Of a stretch of DNA of 64,000 nt, positions 1-12,144 are shown one piece after another. Below the pieces are notes generated by a model, which saw only the letters and a program-made list of their open reading frames with translations, was not told the origin of the DNA and ran no database searches. The number at the start of each line of letters is the position of its first letter. Positions within the stretch are counted from its first letter, which is position 1. The translations under genes and the position numbers were made by a program. Source of the DNA: Myrica gale (taxonomy: Eukaryota; Streptophyta; Magnoliopsida; Fagales; Myricaceae); the NCBI GenBank assembly GCA_963930655.1, contig OZ005600.1:9799501-9863500 (forward strand), in the 5' to 3' direction.

Positions 1-3000
1 CCTCTGCCACCAAAACTTGGTCCAGCATCCCAACCATCTCCCTTATATTCCCCAGGCCCATTGTAACTTCCTGCATGTAACAACCATGAAACAGATCACA
101 AACCAAGAAGCAACTTTAGCAATTTGCACAGATGTCAGGATTCATAATAAGTTTCGAATTACTAAAGTCAAACAGTTGTTAATATTACCTCTACCCCTTC
201 CCCTTCCACGACCACGTGGCCTGCCTCGCATCCAAGGTGAGCCCTCTGCAATATACCAAACAGAATACAAAATCAATATATCAGGAACAAAGGCTTTATA
301 ACCTATAAAATTTTAACATAGAAACAAAAAACATCGTCCCACCTCCGTCATCTTGATATTCATTTAATAGTTTCACTTGGTCAACTGGAAGAGGAGATTG
401 GTACCTACATTAAAGGAAATAACCAAATTAAGTATTATCCAAGTGTTAGAAACAAAATTATAGAATAAAACTCCATTACAAAGAATAAGAGAGTTTTATA
501 TTATATTTTTCATTCTATATGCTTATATGCCTCGAATTGGCCATAATCTATAATATATATATATATATAAGGCAATTGAAATCCCTGGCGACTCTAGTTT
601 TAGTTATTCTGTATGTTGAAACAGCCTTTCTTTGTCCATGGGTAATACGTTTAGACATATTGGGTATACCCTGGACTGAAAGCACCAAGTCAAAAAGAAT
701 CAAGCACGTGTCCTCTGCAAGCGTGGCTAGATGTAAACCAAAGACAGCTAATACAGTGCACTTACAGCCCTGTGAAAGTATATGTTAGATTTCACATTGT
801 AGGAAAAATTAGAAGAGACAGTATACGTACATAAACCATAGCAATTCAATTGGTTCTCTATTTCATTGTTTTTTCATTTCTTAGAGGAAAATGAAATGCA
901 ACAAGTCTAGTATGACTTTGAATGCTATCAGTCAAGCTTTGCTTGCCTCACAACAAAATATGATAGATCTCATACAACCCAAAAGGAACAACAGCTCTTC
1001 TTGTGACCCCGCCCAAACAAAGAGACACATGGAGAACTTCCAGTGCTAAGATAGCTGCTGCATTACTTAATATTCATCCAACACATTTCCCATTATAGGC
1101 GTCAAGTTTTCTATTCACACAACAATCATTTGAGTCAAAATGATCGGATGGGCTCATGTAACTCCCTAAAAGAATTCATCTACACATTGCCCCTTCTACA
1201 TACAATCAGATAGCAAAGAGTGGATCCTAGACCAAAACAAGAAAGAACCATCTACCCATTTTAAATGTAAACTAGGCAAACAAATAAATGGCCAACACTT
1301 CTACCAGTTTGCAAAACAATTTGAATCCCAGCGCAAGAGTTTTAAACATCTCAAATTGATTAATATGGTATTCCATTTTAAAAAAATCTAAGACCGTATA
1401 GAAGAGTATTACCTATCTAGGCACCACTAGGAATATATGCCATTTCTTTCATGCAAAAGTCTCAATTATGGCAGAAACATTAGAAACAAGGGTTAAATAG
1501 ATACCTCAAGAGTTCATCCTAAAAACTATGGAGTGAAAACAAGCCAGATCAAGCAGTCAGTTGCTCAAACAATAATTGATCAATGGCAAGTTTCTCAAGA
1601 AGGAGAGCAAAACTAAAAAAATGGATGAGCTCTAAGGGACATAAAGCTTATAAAGCTTGGCAAGTTTAGCTAGTGACTCATACTGAATGAGACCTTTTAC
1701 TGGTAAACTTAAGCCAAGCTCAAGCAAGTTGATTCATTAATAGAAATCTTAAAACGCTCCATTGCTTGGTATTACCTATTGATTACAATAATAGTCACAA
1801 ACATGCATTCCTAATGCACCAGGGACTTTATTACTTGATAATCTGCGAAGAAGAAATAGTTTCGTAATATTAAAGAAAGATCCAATCCTAAATCCACTTA
1901 CCCAGTGGAGGAAGCATCCAGCTCCTCCTTTGAAAAAGCAATTGTAATCATTGAAACAAGGCGTGTAGTCTCCAGACTGTATCAAAGCAGAGAATCTATC
2001 ATTCCATGTAGCCATAAAACTATAGCATTTGCATGAGTTTAATAACTAAAAAAAGAGTCAACTGTGACATACGGAAAAAGGCCTTCTTCTAGTGGCTCCC
2101 ACGTATCGGTTATATCAATTGATCCAATGGAAGTATTTTGATGAAGACCAGCAATCCTTCTCTGAACGGGGGGAATTTGATGAATAAAAGGACCAGAGAG
2201 GAGGGAGGTAGAGAGAGAGAGAGACAAATAGAGACAGAGACAGAGAGAGCTAAACCACTGTAATCCCACCTTAATTAGTTCAGCAATCATCACAGCCTTA
2301 TTAATTGCTCTGCCCATTGCTTTGAGGACGATTTCATTGGACCCTTTCTCCTACATAAAATACAGGCATCAATTAGAGAGAGAGAAAGACAGACAGCGTG
2401 AACAGAAGAACACATATCTACGAATGATTGGTCAAATTGTGTCCGCTTAGAGGGCATTCAAAAACTATCAGAGTCGAAGATCAGGCAGCTCAAGCCCACT
2501 TTCTTGAGGAAAAAAGCAAACACATGTCCACTGGGAGATCAAGCCTACAATGTGGAGGCGTGTTGCAACAGGAGAAGATAGATTATAGTACAAAAGAGGA
2601 GTCAAAGGAAGGCATCAAATTACTATTGAAACTTAATTTTCCAATAATCTCACGACAATAAATTATAATAGCAAAATTGTTGTACAGAATCGGGATCTGT
2701 GGCTGGGGAATGAATACCATTAAATCTGAAACTATGTGAATTTTGCACCCGGGCTTTTCAGTGACATCCTAATATATAATGCAATACAAATGAGATGTGG
2801 ACTTCTCAGCCGGAGCCGCAGCACCAAGATCTAAAAAACCGTCACAAATATAACTTCTGCCAACAAATTAAAGACCCATCCATACTAATAGATGCAGTTT
2901 CACCTTGGAAACGAAGAAATCTATTTCCCAATAAACTTGATATTTGACAATATTCTACAGTTACAACGTTAAGCTCTTCAACTATATATGTGTGCGCGCG

Positions 3001-3151
3001 CGCGCGCGCGAATTGAGAGAGAAAGAACCTGGAGGAGAGTGGTGGCGTAGGTAATGTAGTTCCGCATCCTGCCCTGAGTGGTGATTCGAATCTCGTTCTC
3101 ATTTATCGGCGTCTCGCCTTTCGGCTTCTCTACCCTCTGGTACCTATCCAT
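1..3151 (-). CDS. Alba-domain RNA/DNA-binding protein with RGG tail (partial at 3' end)
   Basis: Coding exons on the minus strand: 3151-3029, 2350-2270, 2161-2073, 1976-1902, 404-343, 245-189 and 70 to beyond the left edge; phases join cleanly and all introns are GT-AG. The protein starts MDRYQRVEKPKGETPINENE and continues through the Alba fold (ITTQGRMRNYITYA, KAMGRAINKAVMIAELIK, IAGLHQNTSIGSIDITD, roughly residues 20-115). It then enters an Arg-Gly-rich tail (RGRPRGRGRGRGRG) and a Gly/Tyr/Asp-rich stretch that leaves the window. Plant Alba proteins of this long, RGG-bearing class bind RNA and DNA-RNA hybrids in cytoplasm and nucleus; the family is recognised, the exact paralogue is not. An upstream in-frame ATG at 3169 exists, but MDRYQRV is the usual family start. 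Intron 4 (405-1901) is about 1.5 kb with nothing recognisable. About 185 residues are visible. Confidence 0.92.
2208..2250. repeat. (GA)n-rich microsatellite in Alba intron 2
   Basis: An impure GA/GACA repeat in the intron between Alba exons 2 and 3. On the transcribed (minus) strand it is CT-rich and lies close to the acceptor of exon 3, so it may extend the polypyrimidine tract. Confidence 0.8.
2994..3010. repeat. (GC)n run in Alba intron 1
   Basis: A TGTGCGCGCGCGCG-type alternating purine-pyrimidine run lies just inside the first coding intron of the Alba gene, next to the donor site of exon 1. Such runs can take up Z-DNA and are prone to length change. Confidence 0.8.
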
Positions 3152-3639
3152 CTGCTTCCAAAGAAGCACGAACCATAACAGATATTACTCCTACATTTCA
3201 CACTCCAAAACACGTTTTCTTTCGCTTCTCCAAGAATAGGAAACAGAAATGCCACAACTACGAAAACAAAGTTCAAAATTCGTACAGCAACAGATCCTAA
3301 CGTGCTATAAGGTTAGGTTTACGTTTTTAGAGGCTACCTGCCGTCTCTATCTCGCTCTCAGCGTCTGTGAGAGTTGGAAACGTATCTTAAAGACGCTTCT
3401 GTCTCTGCACCACTCACTCTCTCGCTCTCTCCTCTCTGTTTCTCTCCGCGTTGCAGGTTCTCTCTATGATTTTGAATTTAGGGACCGAGAGGATCAGGTC
3501 TGGCAGTTTCGGTGGGTTTTATACATGAGGCGGAGAGGAAAAAGGCTAGCCTAGTTACGCGAGGGAATGTAGGCTTTGGGGGTCCCGGTCCTGCCGCCGG
3601 CCATAATGCCTTCTATTCGAATTAGCGGTATTGTTTGAG

Positions 3640-3812
3640 TCAAATAATTTGGTTCGAAAATTTAAGTTTAATAATAAAAAATTTATCACATAATTTTTTA
3701 TTATTATAATATTTATTAAAAATTTATTTCTCTTCATTTTTTATAACTCTCATAATATATCTTTATTTTATAATATTTCTCAAACTCCAATACCCAAAAT
3801 TTTCACCATCAA
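3640..3812 (-). mobile_element. AT-rich MITE-like repeat (family B), inverted copy
   Basis: Starts TTGTTTGAGTCAAATAATTTGG and ends CCAAAATTTTCACCATCAAACA in imperfect inverted agreement. The interior (TAATAATAAAAAATTTATCACATAA, AATATTTATTAAAAATTT) matches the reverse complement of the repeat at 46690-46872. Non-coding. Confidence 0.55.
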
Positions 3813-3891
3813 ACATCTCAGCATGGGCTCAGCTCTCTTAAGCCTCAGCACAATACCGCACTTTTGGAGCCTAACGTGATGGGCTCATTTA

Positions 3892-4068
3892 GGATGCGTT
3901 TGCACTAAATATTTCACAAAATATTTTAACAACTCCCAATAAAATACTACAATATAATCTCTCTTTCTTCCATCAAAAAATATAAAAAATTACAAAAATA
4001 TAAAAAATTACCTCTCTTCACTTTTTCACTAAACTCAATACCAAAAATTTTACAACACAAACATAACC
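3892..4068 (-). mobile_element. Tourist-like MITE (family A), copy 1
   Basis: A 177-bp AT-rich element bounded by TTA at 3889-3891 and TTA at 4069-4071. It begins GGATGCGTTTGCAC and ends ACACAAACATAACC, which are imperfect inverted repeats. The internal CCTCTCTTCACTTTTTCAC block is shared, in the same or reverse orientation, with the elements at 31373, 44444 and 52455. A 3-bp TTA duplication is typical of PIF/Harbinger-Tourist MITEs. Confidence 0.8.
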
Positions 4069-5251
4069 TTAGGAAGTTCCCAGAGGAATGGAGCCGATGC
4101 CCAAGCCCAAATGTAGGCAAAAGAGAAAATCCACCGAATTTTTAATATTTCTCAGTGGGAAAACTAGTAAGACACTTATTTTTATCTATGCCTTCCAAAA
4201 ATTTATAGCATAACTATTAAGGTATTTATATCTCTAGTTATTTATTTTTAACTATAAGCAAGAGTTTCCAATATTCATTAATAACATAGATTAATCAACC
4301 ATACAAGCTATTCTTGAGTTCTCAATTTGCATACTATTAAGATTTGACCATTAAAATTAATTAATTATCATTTATAATTACATGAAAGAACATTAATAGT
4401 TTTGAGTTACAATGGGTCGTGTATTATAATTCGGGTAATCGGGTGTACATTATAAAATATAAATGATGCCAATTATAATTTTTATTTTTATTTTGTTGTT
4501 GCAATATTTCTCACGGTTTTTTGTTCCTATTTTACCCCGTTGTTTTTTTTTTTTAAAAAAAATTACGATGAAACGCATAAATTATGTCATCGAACAAACA
4601 TGTTGCTCGGAGGGGGAAAAAAACAACCACAACGTACCTTTTGTACGGACAACGTTAAAATCAGAAGCTAGGGCTCCTGCTGGCGTCTCTCTGTCTCTCT
4701 CGGAGGCACACAAGCCCCCTTGCTGATATCAAATACATACAAGTTCAAAGAGATCAGATTCAAAACTCTCAAGCCCGCCATTTTCACTGTAAGATATTTT
4801 GTTCAGCTTCCCCCCCCCCCCTCCGCCCCCTTCTCTCTCCCCAAGACGTTATTTTGGCGCGCCATCGAGGCTTCAATTTGCGTTTCATCGGTTCCTTCTG
4901 AGATTATTATGCCCGTTCCCACCAAAATTTTGGGTTTCCTTTTTCTCTATCCAGTTTTTCTGTCCGGTTATTCCGTGTCAGATAAATTTCGTTTATGTTT
5001 TATGGACAGATAGTTTGGCTGGTGAGAAAATATAGAAAAGAGAAGCGAGCTTTAAGTTTCAAATCAACCAAAGTTCCCAAAATAATGAAAATGCAAGATT
5101 CAGTCTCTTCCTCCGTTTTCGGCGTAGCCAAACATTATTCCCTTTTTTGTAGAGTTATGTTAGCGTGGCTCTATTGATTTTGTTTTCTTTCAGTCATTAG
5201 AGATGCTTGAATATTTAGTGCGTTCTGTGGTTGTCGCAGTAATTGGTTAAG

Positions 5252-8200
5252 ATGACAGAGCCTTCGAAAGTTCTTCATGTTCGTAACGTAGGTTACGAAA
5301 TAACCGAGGTACACTCCTTTTGCTCTCTGCTTTTGTATTCTTTTGTGTATCATGTTCCTCATGCATCTTTTGAATTTACCAGAATGATTTGCTTCAACTG
5401 GTTAATCCATTTGGGGTCGTCACTAAGTCAGTGATGCTTCGTGCTAAGAACCAGGTTATTATTTTATGTTCCGTTTTGTGTTAGTTTCAACTTTCAAGAA
5501 GCGTTGTGCTTCTGTGCATATTGTCTTATAACGCTATGCCAATCGAACAACATTTTTTTTATCTTACCATTGTGGAACAGGCTCTTATCCAGATGCAGGA
5601 TGTGGGATCCGCTGTCAATGTAGTGCAATACTACACCAATATTCAGCCTTGTGTTCGGTAGGATGTTTTACTTGACAATTTCTGTTTTTCTTGTATGCAT
5701 GGCTGTGACAACAGGAGACTCCTGTAGTGGAAACCCCTTTGTCAGGTCATGCGGTTGGGTGGCATGGAGATTAAACCATCAATTTGTTAACTAATATCTT
5801 TTTCTCTTCCTTTTTTTAAAAAAAATATGTTAAGCGGAAAAGTTAAACATCTGTTTGATTATATTAGGGGGAGAAATGTTTACATCCAGTTCTCTTCACA
5901 CCAAGAATTGACTACTGTGGATCAAAACACTCAAGGTCGCAACCAGGTTAGTGGTGGGATTTGATTATCCTTCTATTTTTGGGGCTCCTCTTAGGTCGGC
6001 AATATTTTTCTCTATTGCTCTTGCTCCCGTGTTTATGAGACATGTGAATCACATACAATTATAAGTGAGAATATAATCAAATCATGCACTCAACCTCACA
6101 CAATGGGGGGTATACACGGCATCTTACATGCATGTATTGGTATTAATGACTATGAAGTGTGAAAGTAGAAATTATACCTTTGTTAGGAGAGAGCTCTTTC
6201 TAACTACTTGGATTGTTTTTCCATAACCATCTATCTATTAAATAGGTTTATTATTTGGTTCATTAAAGATGTTCAATTGCTCAGAGATAGATTAAAAGGG
6301 GGAAAAACTCATCTAAAGGTAGTAACTTATATTTAGTTTTCTTTTTCTCATATGGAAGTCCTGATGTGCACAGGATGTTCGCAGAGTACTTTACCCTCAA
6401 ATTTTGAAAACAATCGAGTAATTCTAAAATGAAGAGTCATGTATACTGTCAAAAGCAAGCTTCCATTCATAACGATCTCAATAGTAAAGATTTAAGTCTA
6501 GTACAGCATCTGTTTATTTCCAAATAGTCCACATGAAACAAAGAGGATGATGGAGGCTGACAGAAAATTGCTGGCAAACTAAAAGGCCAATGAAGAGGAG
6601 AAAGGATAGACAAACTAAGCATCACACCGATAGTTTCTCTGCATCCCTCCTTTGATAGGGTTGCATCATGCATGTCACAATTCTCAAGTGCAATTTTTCG
6701 ATAAATTCTCCTAGAGGCATTGCTAGTTGAATAGCAACTAATACTTCCACATATAGATATTTCTTTAATGACTGAAGCTAATATGACTCGGACTCACTGT
6801 CCTTTGACTATGAAGGCCAAAAAAAAGGTTGTAAAGCCTGTGAATAAAAACGTATAATGCAGTAAAATTTAATATAAGACCAAAGTAATATGACTCGGAC
6901 TCACTGTCCTTTGACTACGAAGGCCAAAAAAAAAGGTTGTAAAGCCTGTGAATAAAAACGTATAATGCAGTAAAACTCAATATAAGACCTAGAGGGCCAA
7001 CATTGAATTCCATGGCCTTAACCTGAAAGATAAAAAAGTAACTCTTAAAAACTGAAGAAAACTTAAATAATATGACAGAGAAATCTTCCTCACGTAAATG
7101 AACTCGAAACTAACACTCAGCAGCAGCAAAAGTAGCCGACAGAGGGTAACGAGTAAGCCCTACATCAAAATTAGACCATAATTCAAAACTATTATGGAAT
7201 TTAAGTTGCTCTTTCGGGAGCTTATAGTTGCCTGCATCTGAGGAGTTGCTTCTTTTTTAGGTTTATAGATCCTATGATTTTTGTAAGGGTATATTTTGTA
7301 TGTGCTCTGTCCATAGAAAGTTTCTGCTTTGTTTTTAACAAAATTTATTGTCGGTTACCCAAAAAAAATATGGCAATGAATATTCTTTACCTGTCTGCGA
7401 ATGGTATACAATGACAAGACATTACGTGGTAAGATCTCATGAAAAATACATTTCTGGGCAGACTAAGGTTTTTTACATCTTAAAGCAGATGAAATGAAAT
7501 GATATAACGGTTGCCCCAATAGAAATTGTAAATGTTAAGATATCATTGCAGAGATGAATTACAGAACTCATAATAAACTTTATGTCAGATCATATCATTT
7601 TGTATTTGCATTTCGGAGAATATATAACGTATTTTAAAATATGGGTGTATTCTTATGCAAATGGAGTTTTTCCTCCTTCCAACCCACACTGTTTTGGTTG
7701 ACTTCAATGTACTGGCAGTACAAACCATAAATTTTATCCAAAAAGACCGCCTTTCTAGCCATAGGTGCACAGCAACTGTCCAGCAAACATATCAAACAAT
7801 CATAAATATATGCTTTATTGCAGATTTTTTTTTTGTTTTATGTTTATTCATTTCTTTTGCAAATGCCGAATACTCGGCAGTAAATCAACTTATAACATCT
7901 CTTACAATTTTCTCAGTTGCAATTTCCCTTTTTATTTATTTCTCTCTATTTCTCTACATTCTCTCCTGTTGCTGCTGGTATATCACCTGGAAATCTCAGG
8001 ATGCGCCACCTAATCGAATTCTCTTGGTCACAATTCATCACATGCTATATCCAATAACCATGGAAGTTCTTCACCAAGTGTTTTCTCCTTATGGTTTTGT
8101 GGAGAAGATTGTCACTTTTCAGAAGTCAGCCGGTCAGCTTCTTCAAGTCTTCTCCCTCTCTCTCTCTCTCCCTCTCTCTCTTAAACATGAATATATAGTT

Positions 8201-11200
8201 GGACATTTAGTGCAGATGGTAATTTCACTTTTTGTTTCTTCGTCTTTCTTAATGCTTTGTGTAATACAGGATTTGAACTGTAACACATTGATTGTGTTGG
8301 TTAAGCATACTATTAGGATATCTCTGACATTATGCAAGATCTCGTAACATAAAAGGTTTTTCAGAAATGCATTAAATTATTCTCCATTCTCCTACAAATT
8401 TGTAGGTTTTCAAGCCCTTATCCAGTATCAGTCACCCCAGAGTGCTCTTTCTGCATTAGATGCACTTCAGGTGGGTGTTTGTTGGGTGGTTGTATGGGAA
8501 TGTTTCTTGAAAGTTCAGAGTTTGTTCTGAGAAAATATTTGCAATTTTGTAGGGACGAAATATTTACGATGGCTGTTGTCAACTTGATATTCAATTCTCC
8601 AAGTAAGTTTCACCACTTTATTCTCGTCTCGTGGGTTTGCTTATGTGTGAAATATTAATTCCTATTTTTATTTTTTGATTACCAAATCAGCCTCTCTGAG
8701 CTACAAGTGAACTACAATAATGAACGCTCCAGGTGTGTGCAAAGCACCTGAACTTCCCTTTGCTTTGTTAACCCCATTTGCTCTGGGTGAACATTTTTTA
8801 GTTAATTAATACCTTTACTCTGATACATCCGATGTGTAGGGATTTCACAAACCCAACTTTACCTTCAGAACAAAAAGGCAGATCCTCTCAAGTATGTCTT
8901 TCCGGGCTTGATATTTTTTTTAAAAAAGTATGTATATTTCTTCATCATTGCTTAAACGCTAGGGTTCTACAACTTATGTCTCTGTAATTCTGACTTCTGT
9001 ATTTGTACTGCTTGTCTGATAACAGTCTGGGTATGGTGATGGGGGGAGCATGTATGGTCTTCAAGCTCCTGGAACTAGTGCAGGTGCATTTTGTTCTAGC
9101 CTTTGTTTTTTCTTTTGCCAGCTATAATAATATGTAATTGACCAATTACTGATTAGTGTAATGTATCTTATCTGTTGCAGTGGCATTTCCACAGGTTTGT
9201 GTTGCTCAAGCTTTTCTGTGAGTCTTGTCCAGGTTGTTTTGTTCATATCCTAGTGGTTTATTAACTAATTGCTTTGTTTAAGAGTATGCACACTCAATAT
9301 TTTCAGACAATGACCCTTTTGTCCAGCATCTTAGTCCGTTAACTGCTTAGTATCACAGTAAAAAGTCATCTACACGACACAGTTGTTGGATGTCATTCCC
9401 AGTGCTATCTTCAGATCTTCTTTCATTAATCATTTCTGTTTTCATTTTTTTGTTGCTCATAACCGCTCAGAGTCTAGAAAAAATGTGTAATTTCAGTATT
9501 TGGAAAGTAGGCACACCACTGTGTGTGGGGCGCTCGCATTTTTTCTAGGTTATTAGTGTTTGATGTACACAGGGTTCAAACAGGCTGTGTCCTCTATTCA
9601 ATAAGTCTCCTGACAAGGATAGGTGTAGTTGTGTGCTCATTAACTAACAAACCCCAAAATCCATTGTTCGTTTTGTTATGGTAAGATATTGTCGGTAAGC
9701 TTGTTAAGGGACTATTTGAAAGGTCAATTGGGATAGGATTGCCTGGTAATTTCATTGATCTAGGAAGAAGTGTGTGTGGATTACCTCATCATTGTACATT
9801 CTGATACTTGTATGCCCGTCACTTACATTGATTTCGCAGAACATGTTGGAAATGTGTTTTATTTCTGTTTTGTTGGTATTTATGAGTAAACTTTTTGCAT
9901 TGTATTATTGCAGATGGGAGATGCTGCAGCCATCATGGCTGCCTTTGGTGGGGGCCTGCCTCCGGGTATAAGTGGCACAAATGACAGGTGCACTGTCTTG
10001 GTCTCTAATCTAAATCCTGATGTAAGTGATGTTTCTATATGGGTTTTATCTCCATTCCTCTTTTAAAGTTCCTTGATGCTATTTTTCATTGTTCAGAGCA
10101 TTGATGAGTACAAGTTGTTCAATTTATTTTCCCTTTATGGGAATATTGTGAGGATCAAGCTTCTCCGTAGTAAACCGGACCATGCCCTCATTCAGATGGG
10201 AGATGGATTCCAGGCAGAGTTGGCTGTGCACTTCTTGAAGGTTAGATTTCTTTTCCTCATGCATTTGATGTAATCCTAAGTGGAATTATAATTATAAACA
10301 CATTAAAGGTTTTCCTACAGCATTGATATGGTACTATTGTAGTTGTTGATAAATTTTCTTTCAGAAGAAGGAAATCTGAGCATCTTCACTATAGTAATAG
10401 CTGACCTCCCCATTCATTTGCACAAGCAGATTTTGTGTTAGAGAATATGTGAAATTCCAATTTGGCCTCTGAAAATTAAAATGCTACAATCTAGTACCTA
10501 AGGCATGTTTGCAAAATGTGACCACATGCAAACATAAAAGTGTCATCAGTTTTCCCCCCAACATTATTACAGTGAATATCTTCACCTCTCCTTGATCAAC
10601 TCCTCAAAGAACTGAAGTTGTAATGCTAAAGTTTGGTTTGCGTAATTAATTGGTCAAAGGAAATTTAGTACCTCCCAATCCCACCAAAAGATAAAGAGTA
10701 CTTATTTTAACTAATGGATTTTACTTCTCTATTTATTTTCTAATGTTGAAGACAGCTTCTCAAAAAAGTACCAAGTGTACTAGGATTAATGTTTAAGTTG
10801 ATTACTATTATGTTCTGTTATGCATTGCAGTTATGTTTTTCATAGATCTTTATTAAATATATGCTCATTTTAATTATGGGATTTTAGGGTTTATAAGAGC
10901 ATTTATGACATCATCTCACTGTTATCTCTTGAGATTGGTTTGCCATGCTTTCTATTTTCACAATTGGTGCTTTCTATTTTCACACAGGGAGCCTTGCTGT
11001 TTGGGAAACGGCTGGAGGTGAACTTCTCCAAGTATCCGAATATAACACCGGCCCCAGACACACGATTTCTCAAATTCAAACCTTAACCGCTTTAACCGTA
11101 ATGCTGCCAAAAACTATCGCTATTGCTGTTCGCCAACCAAGATGATCCACCTGTCCACCCTTCCCGAGGAACTTACAGAAGAAGAAATAGTGACCCACCT

Positions 11201-11375
11201 TGCAGAGCACGGGAATATTGTAAACATCAAACCCTTCGAGGCAAACGGGAAGAAACAAGCCTTAGTCCTGTTTGAGACAGAAGAGCAAGCTGCCGAGGCA
11301 CTTGTCTGCAAGCATGCCACCTCAATTGATGGATCAATCATCCGAATCTCCTTCTCCCAATTGCAGTCTATTTAG
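5252..11375 (+). CDS. PTBP3: Polypyrimidine tract-binding protein homolog 3 type, frameshifted before RRM4
   Basis: Exons: 5252-5308, 5383-5454, 5581-5657, 5868-5946, 8000-8132, 8406-8470, 8553-8602, 8691-8732, 8840-8891, 9026-9083, 9181-9194, 9914-10021, 10097-10240, 10988-11375. Recognised by VLHVRNVGYEI (RRM1, residues ~7-75), NRILLVTIHHMLYPIT (RRM2, ~100-175), RCTVLVSNLNPD with ALIQMGDGFQAELAVHFLK (RRM3, ~258-333), and MIHLSTLPEELTEEE to SFSQLQSI (RRM4). PTB proteins bind CU-rich pre-mRNA and regulate splicing. Exon 11 is a 14-nt microexon. In the last exon, around 11056-11062 (GACACACGATTTC), the frame is two bases short of the family sequence. As read it stops at 11084-11086 after 349 residues and loses RRM4, although RRM4 continues open in another frame to 11375. 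Intron 4 is 2.05 kb and holds a tandem duplication. The frameshift may be real or an assembly error. Confidence 0.9.
6781..6988. repeat. 107-bp tandem duplication in PTB3 intron 4
   Basis: The unit starting ATATGACTCGGACTCACTGT at 6781 recurs at 6888 with only a few differences. Both copies carry GACTA(T/C)GAAGGCC followed by an A-run and TTGTAAAGCCTGTG. High identity suggests a recent event. Confidence 0.9.
8152..8181. repeat. (CT)n microsatellite in PTB3 intron 5
   Basis: A CTCT tract 20 bases downstream of the exon 5 donor. It makes a natural CU-rich stretch in the pre-mRNA of a gene whose product family binds CU-rich RNA. Confidence 0.8.
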
Positions 11376-12144
11376 GAATACTGCATGAAGCGGGGGGAGC
11401 TTCGTCCGAGGACAGTTACAATTATCTGGTCTTTTTAGTCTCTCCACATTTAATTTAGCTGTCACCTAGCAACGTGCGAAAGTTGGAATGATGTTTGCCT
11501 TTCTTCTTTTCTTCTCCCTTTATTTTTCAACATTTTTTTAAGTTTATATTTTTTGTTCCTCGTGTATGTGTTCATCTCTGGCTTTGTTGTGGAGATTTGG
11601 GAGTCATCATTTCTTCTCTAATTTGTGGGTAAGGCTGAGAGTAAGTCTCCTTGGTCAAGGTAAGCCAGCTTATAGCATCAAGATGAACAACAACGTAAAT
11701 ACAAAAACCATTTTGAGTACTTGGATTGCAATCCATTATACAATTTGAGGGGCTGAGATAATTTTAAAGTTTTATTTTTATTTTTAAACTTTAAAATTAA
11801 AATCAAAGGAGGAATAAAATTGTTGCAGGCCCCTTATTCGTACAAGTCTAGTTGCGGCCAGATAGCCTTGAGGGCGTCTGAAGTAATTGTTGGAACCTTC
11901 ACCTCCCAGCTCCACCAAATTCACATTGTTAACAAGAGGTCAGAACTTCAAAAAGAAACGGTTGAAATGAAAAACAATGGCCATATTTCTAGAACTCTAA
12001 ATCACTATTCTCGTACGTCCGATGCATTGTACATGACTTAAACTGTATCGTCCTAGAACTAAAGGTAGCAGAGTAATCTTCCAGCTTAAAACACATAAAA
12101 AAGCACCAGTGCAGAAATATTGAGGCAATGCTGCTTGTACGCCT
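11376..12144. other. Convergent 3' region between PTB3 and RBM39
   Basis: The two genes face each other tail to tail across about 770 bp. AT-rich stretches at 11520-11550 and 11760-11815 suit polyadenylation regions. I see no further gene. Confidence 0.5.

Larger units (their letters stand above)
3152..5251. promoter_or_regulatory. Divergent intergenic region between Alba (-) and PTB3 (+)
   Basis: About 2.1 kb separate the two divergent start codons. The Alba side (3152-3560) is CT-rich and probably holds its leader. The middle (3640-4070) is filled by two AT-rich MITE-like insertions. The PTB3 side has a C-rich run (4810-4820), a TTTTGGCGCGCC box at 4852-4863, and probably a 5'-UTR intron ending at the TTGTCGCAG acceptor at about 5240, eleven bases before the start codon. 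No TATA box was identified with confidence. Confidence 0.5.

Noticed and set aside
7655-8347. 230-codon plus-strand open frame
   Set aside because: It is mostly PTB3 intron 4 read through into exon 5 and intron 5; only 8000-8132 is coding, and splice sites and family similarity define it.
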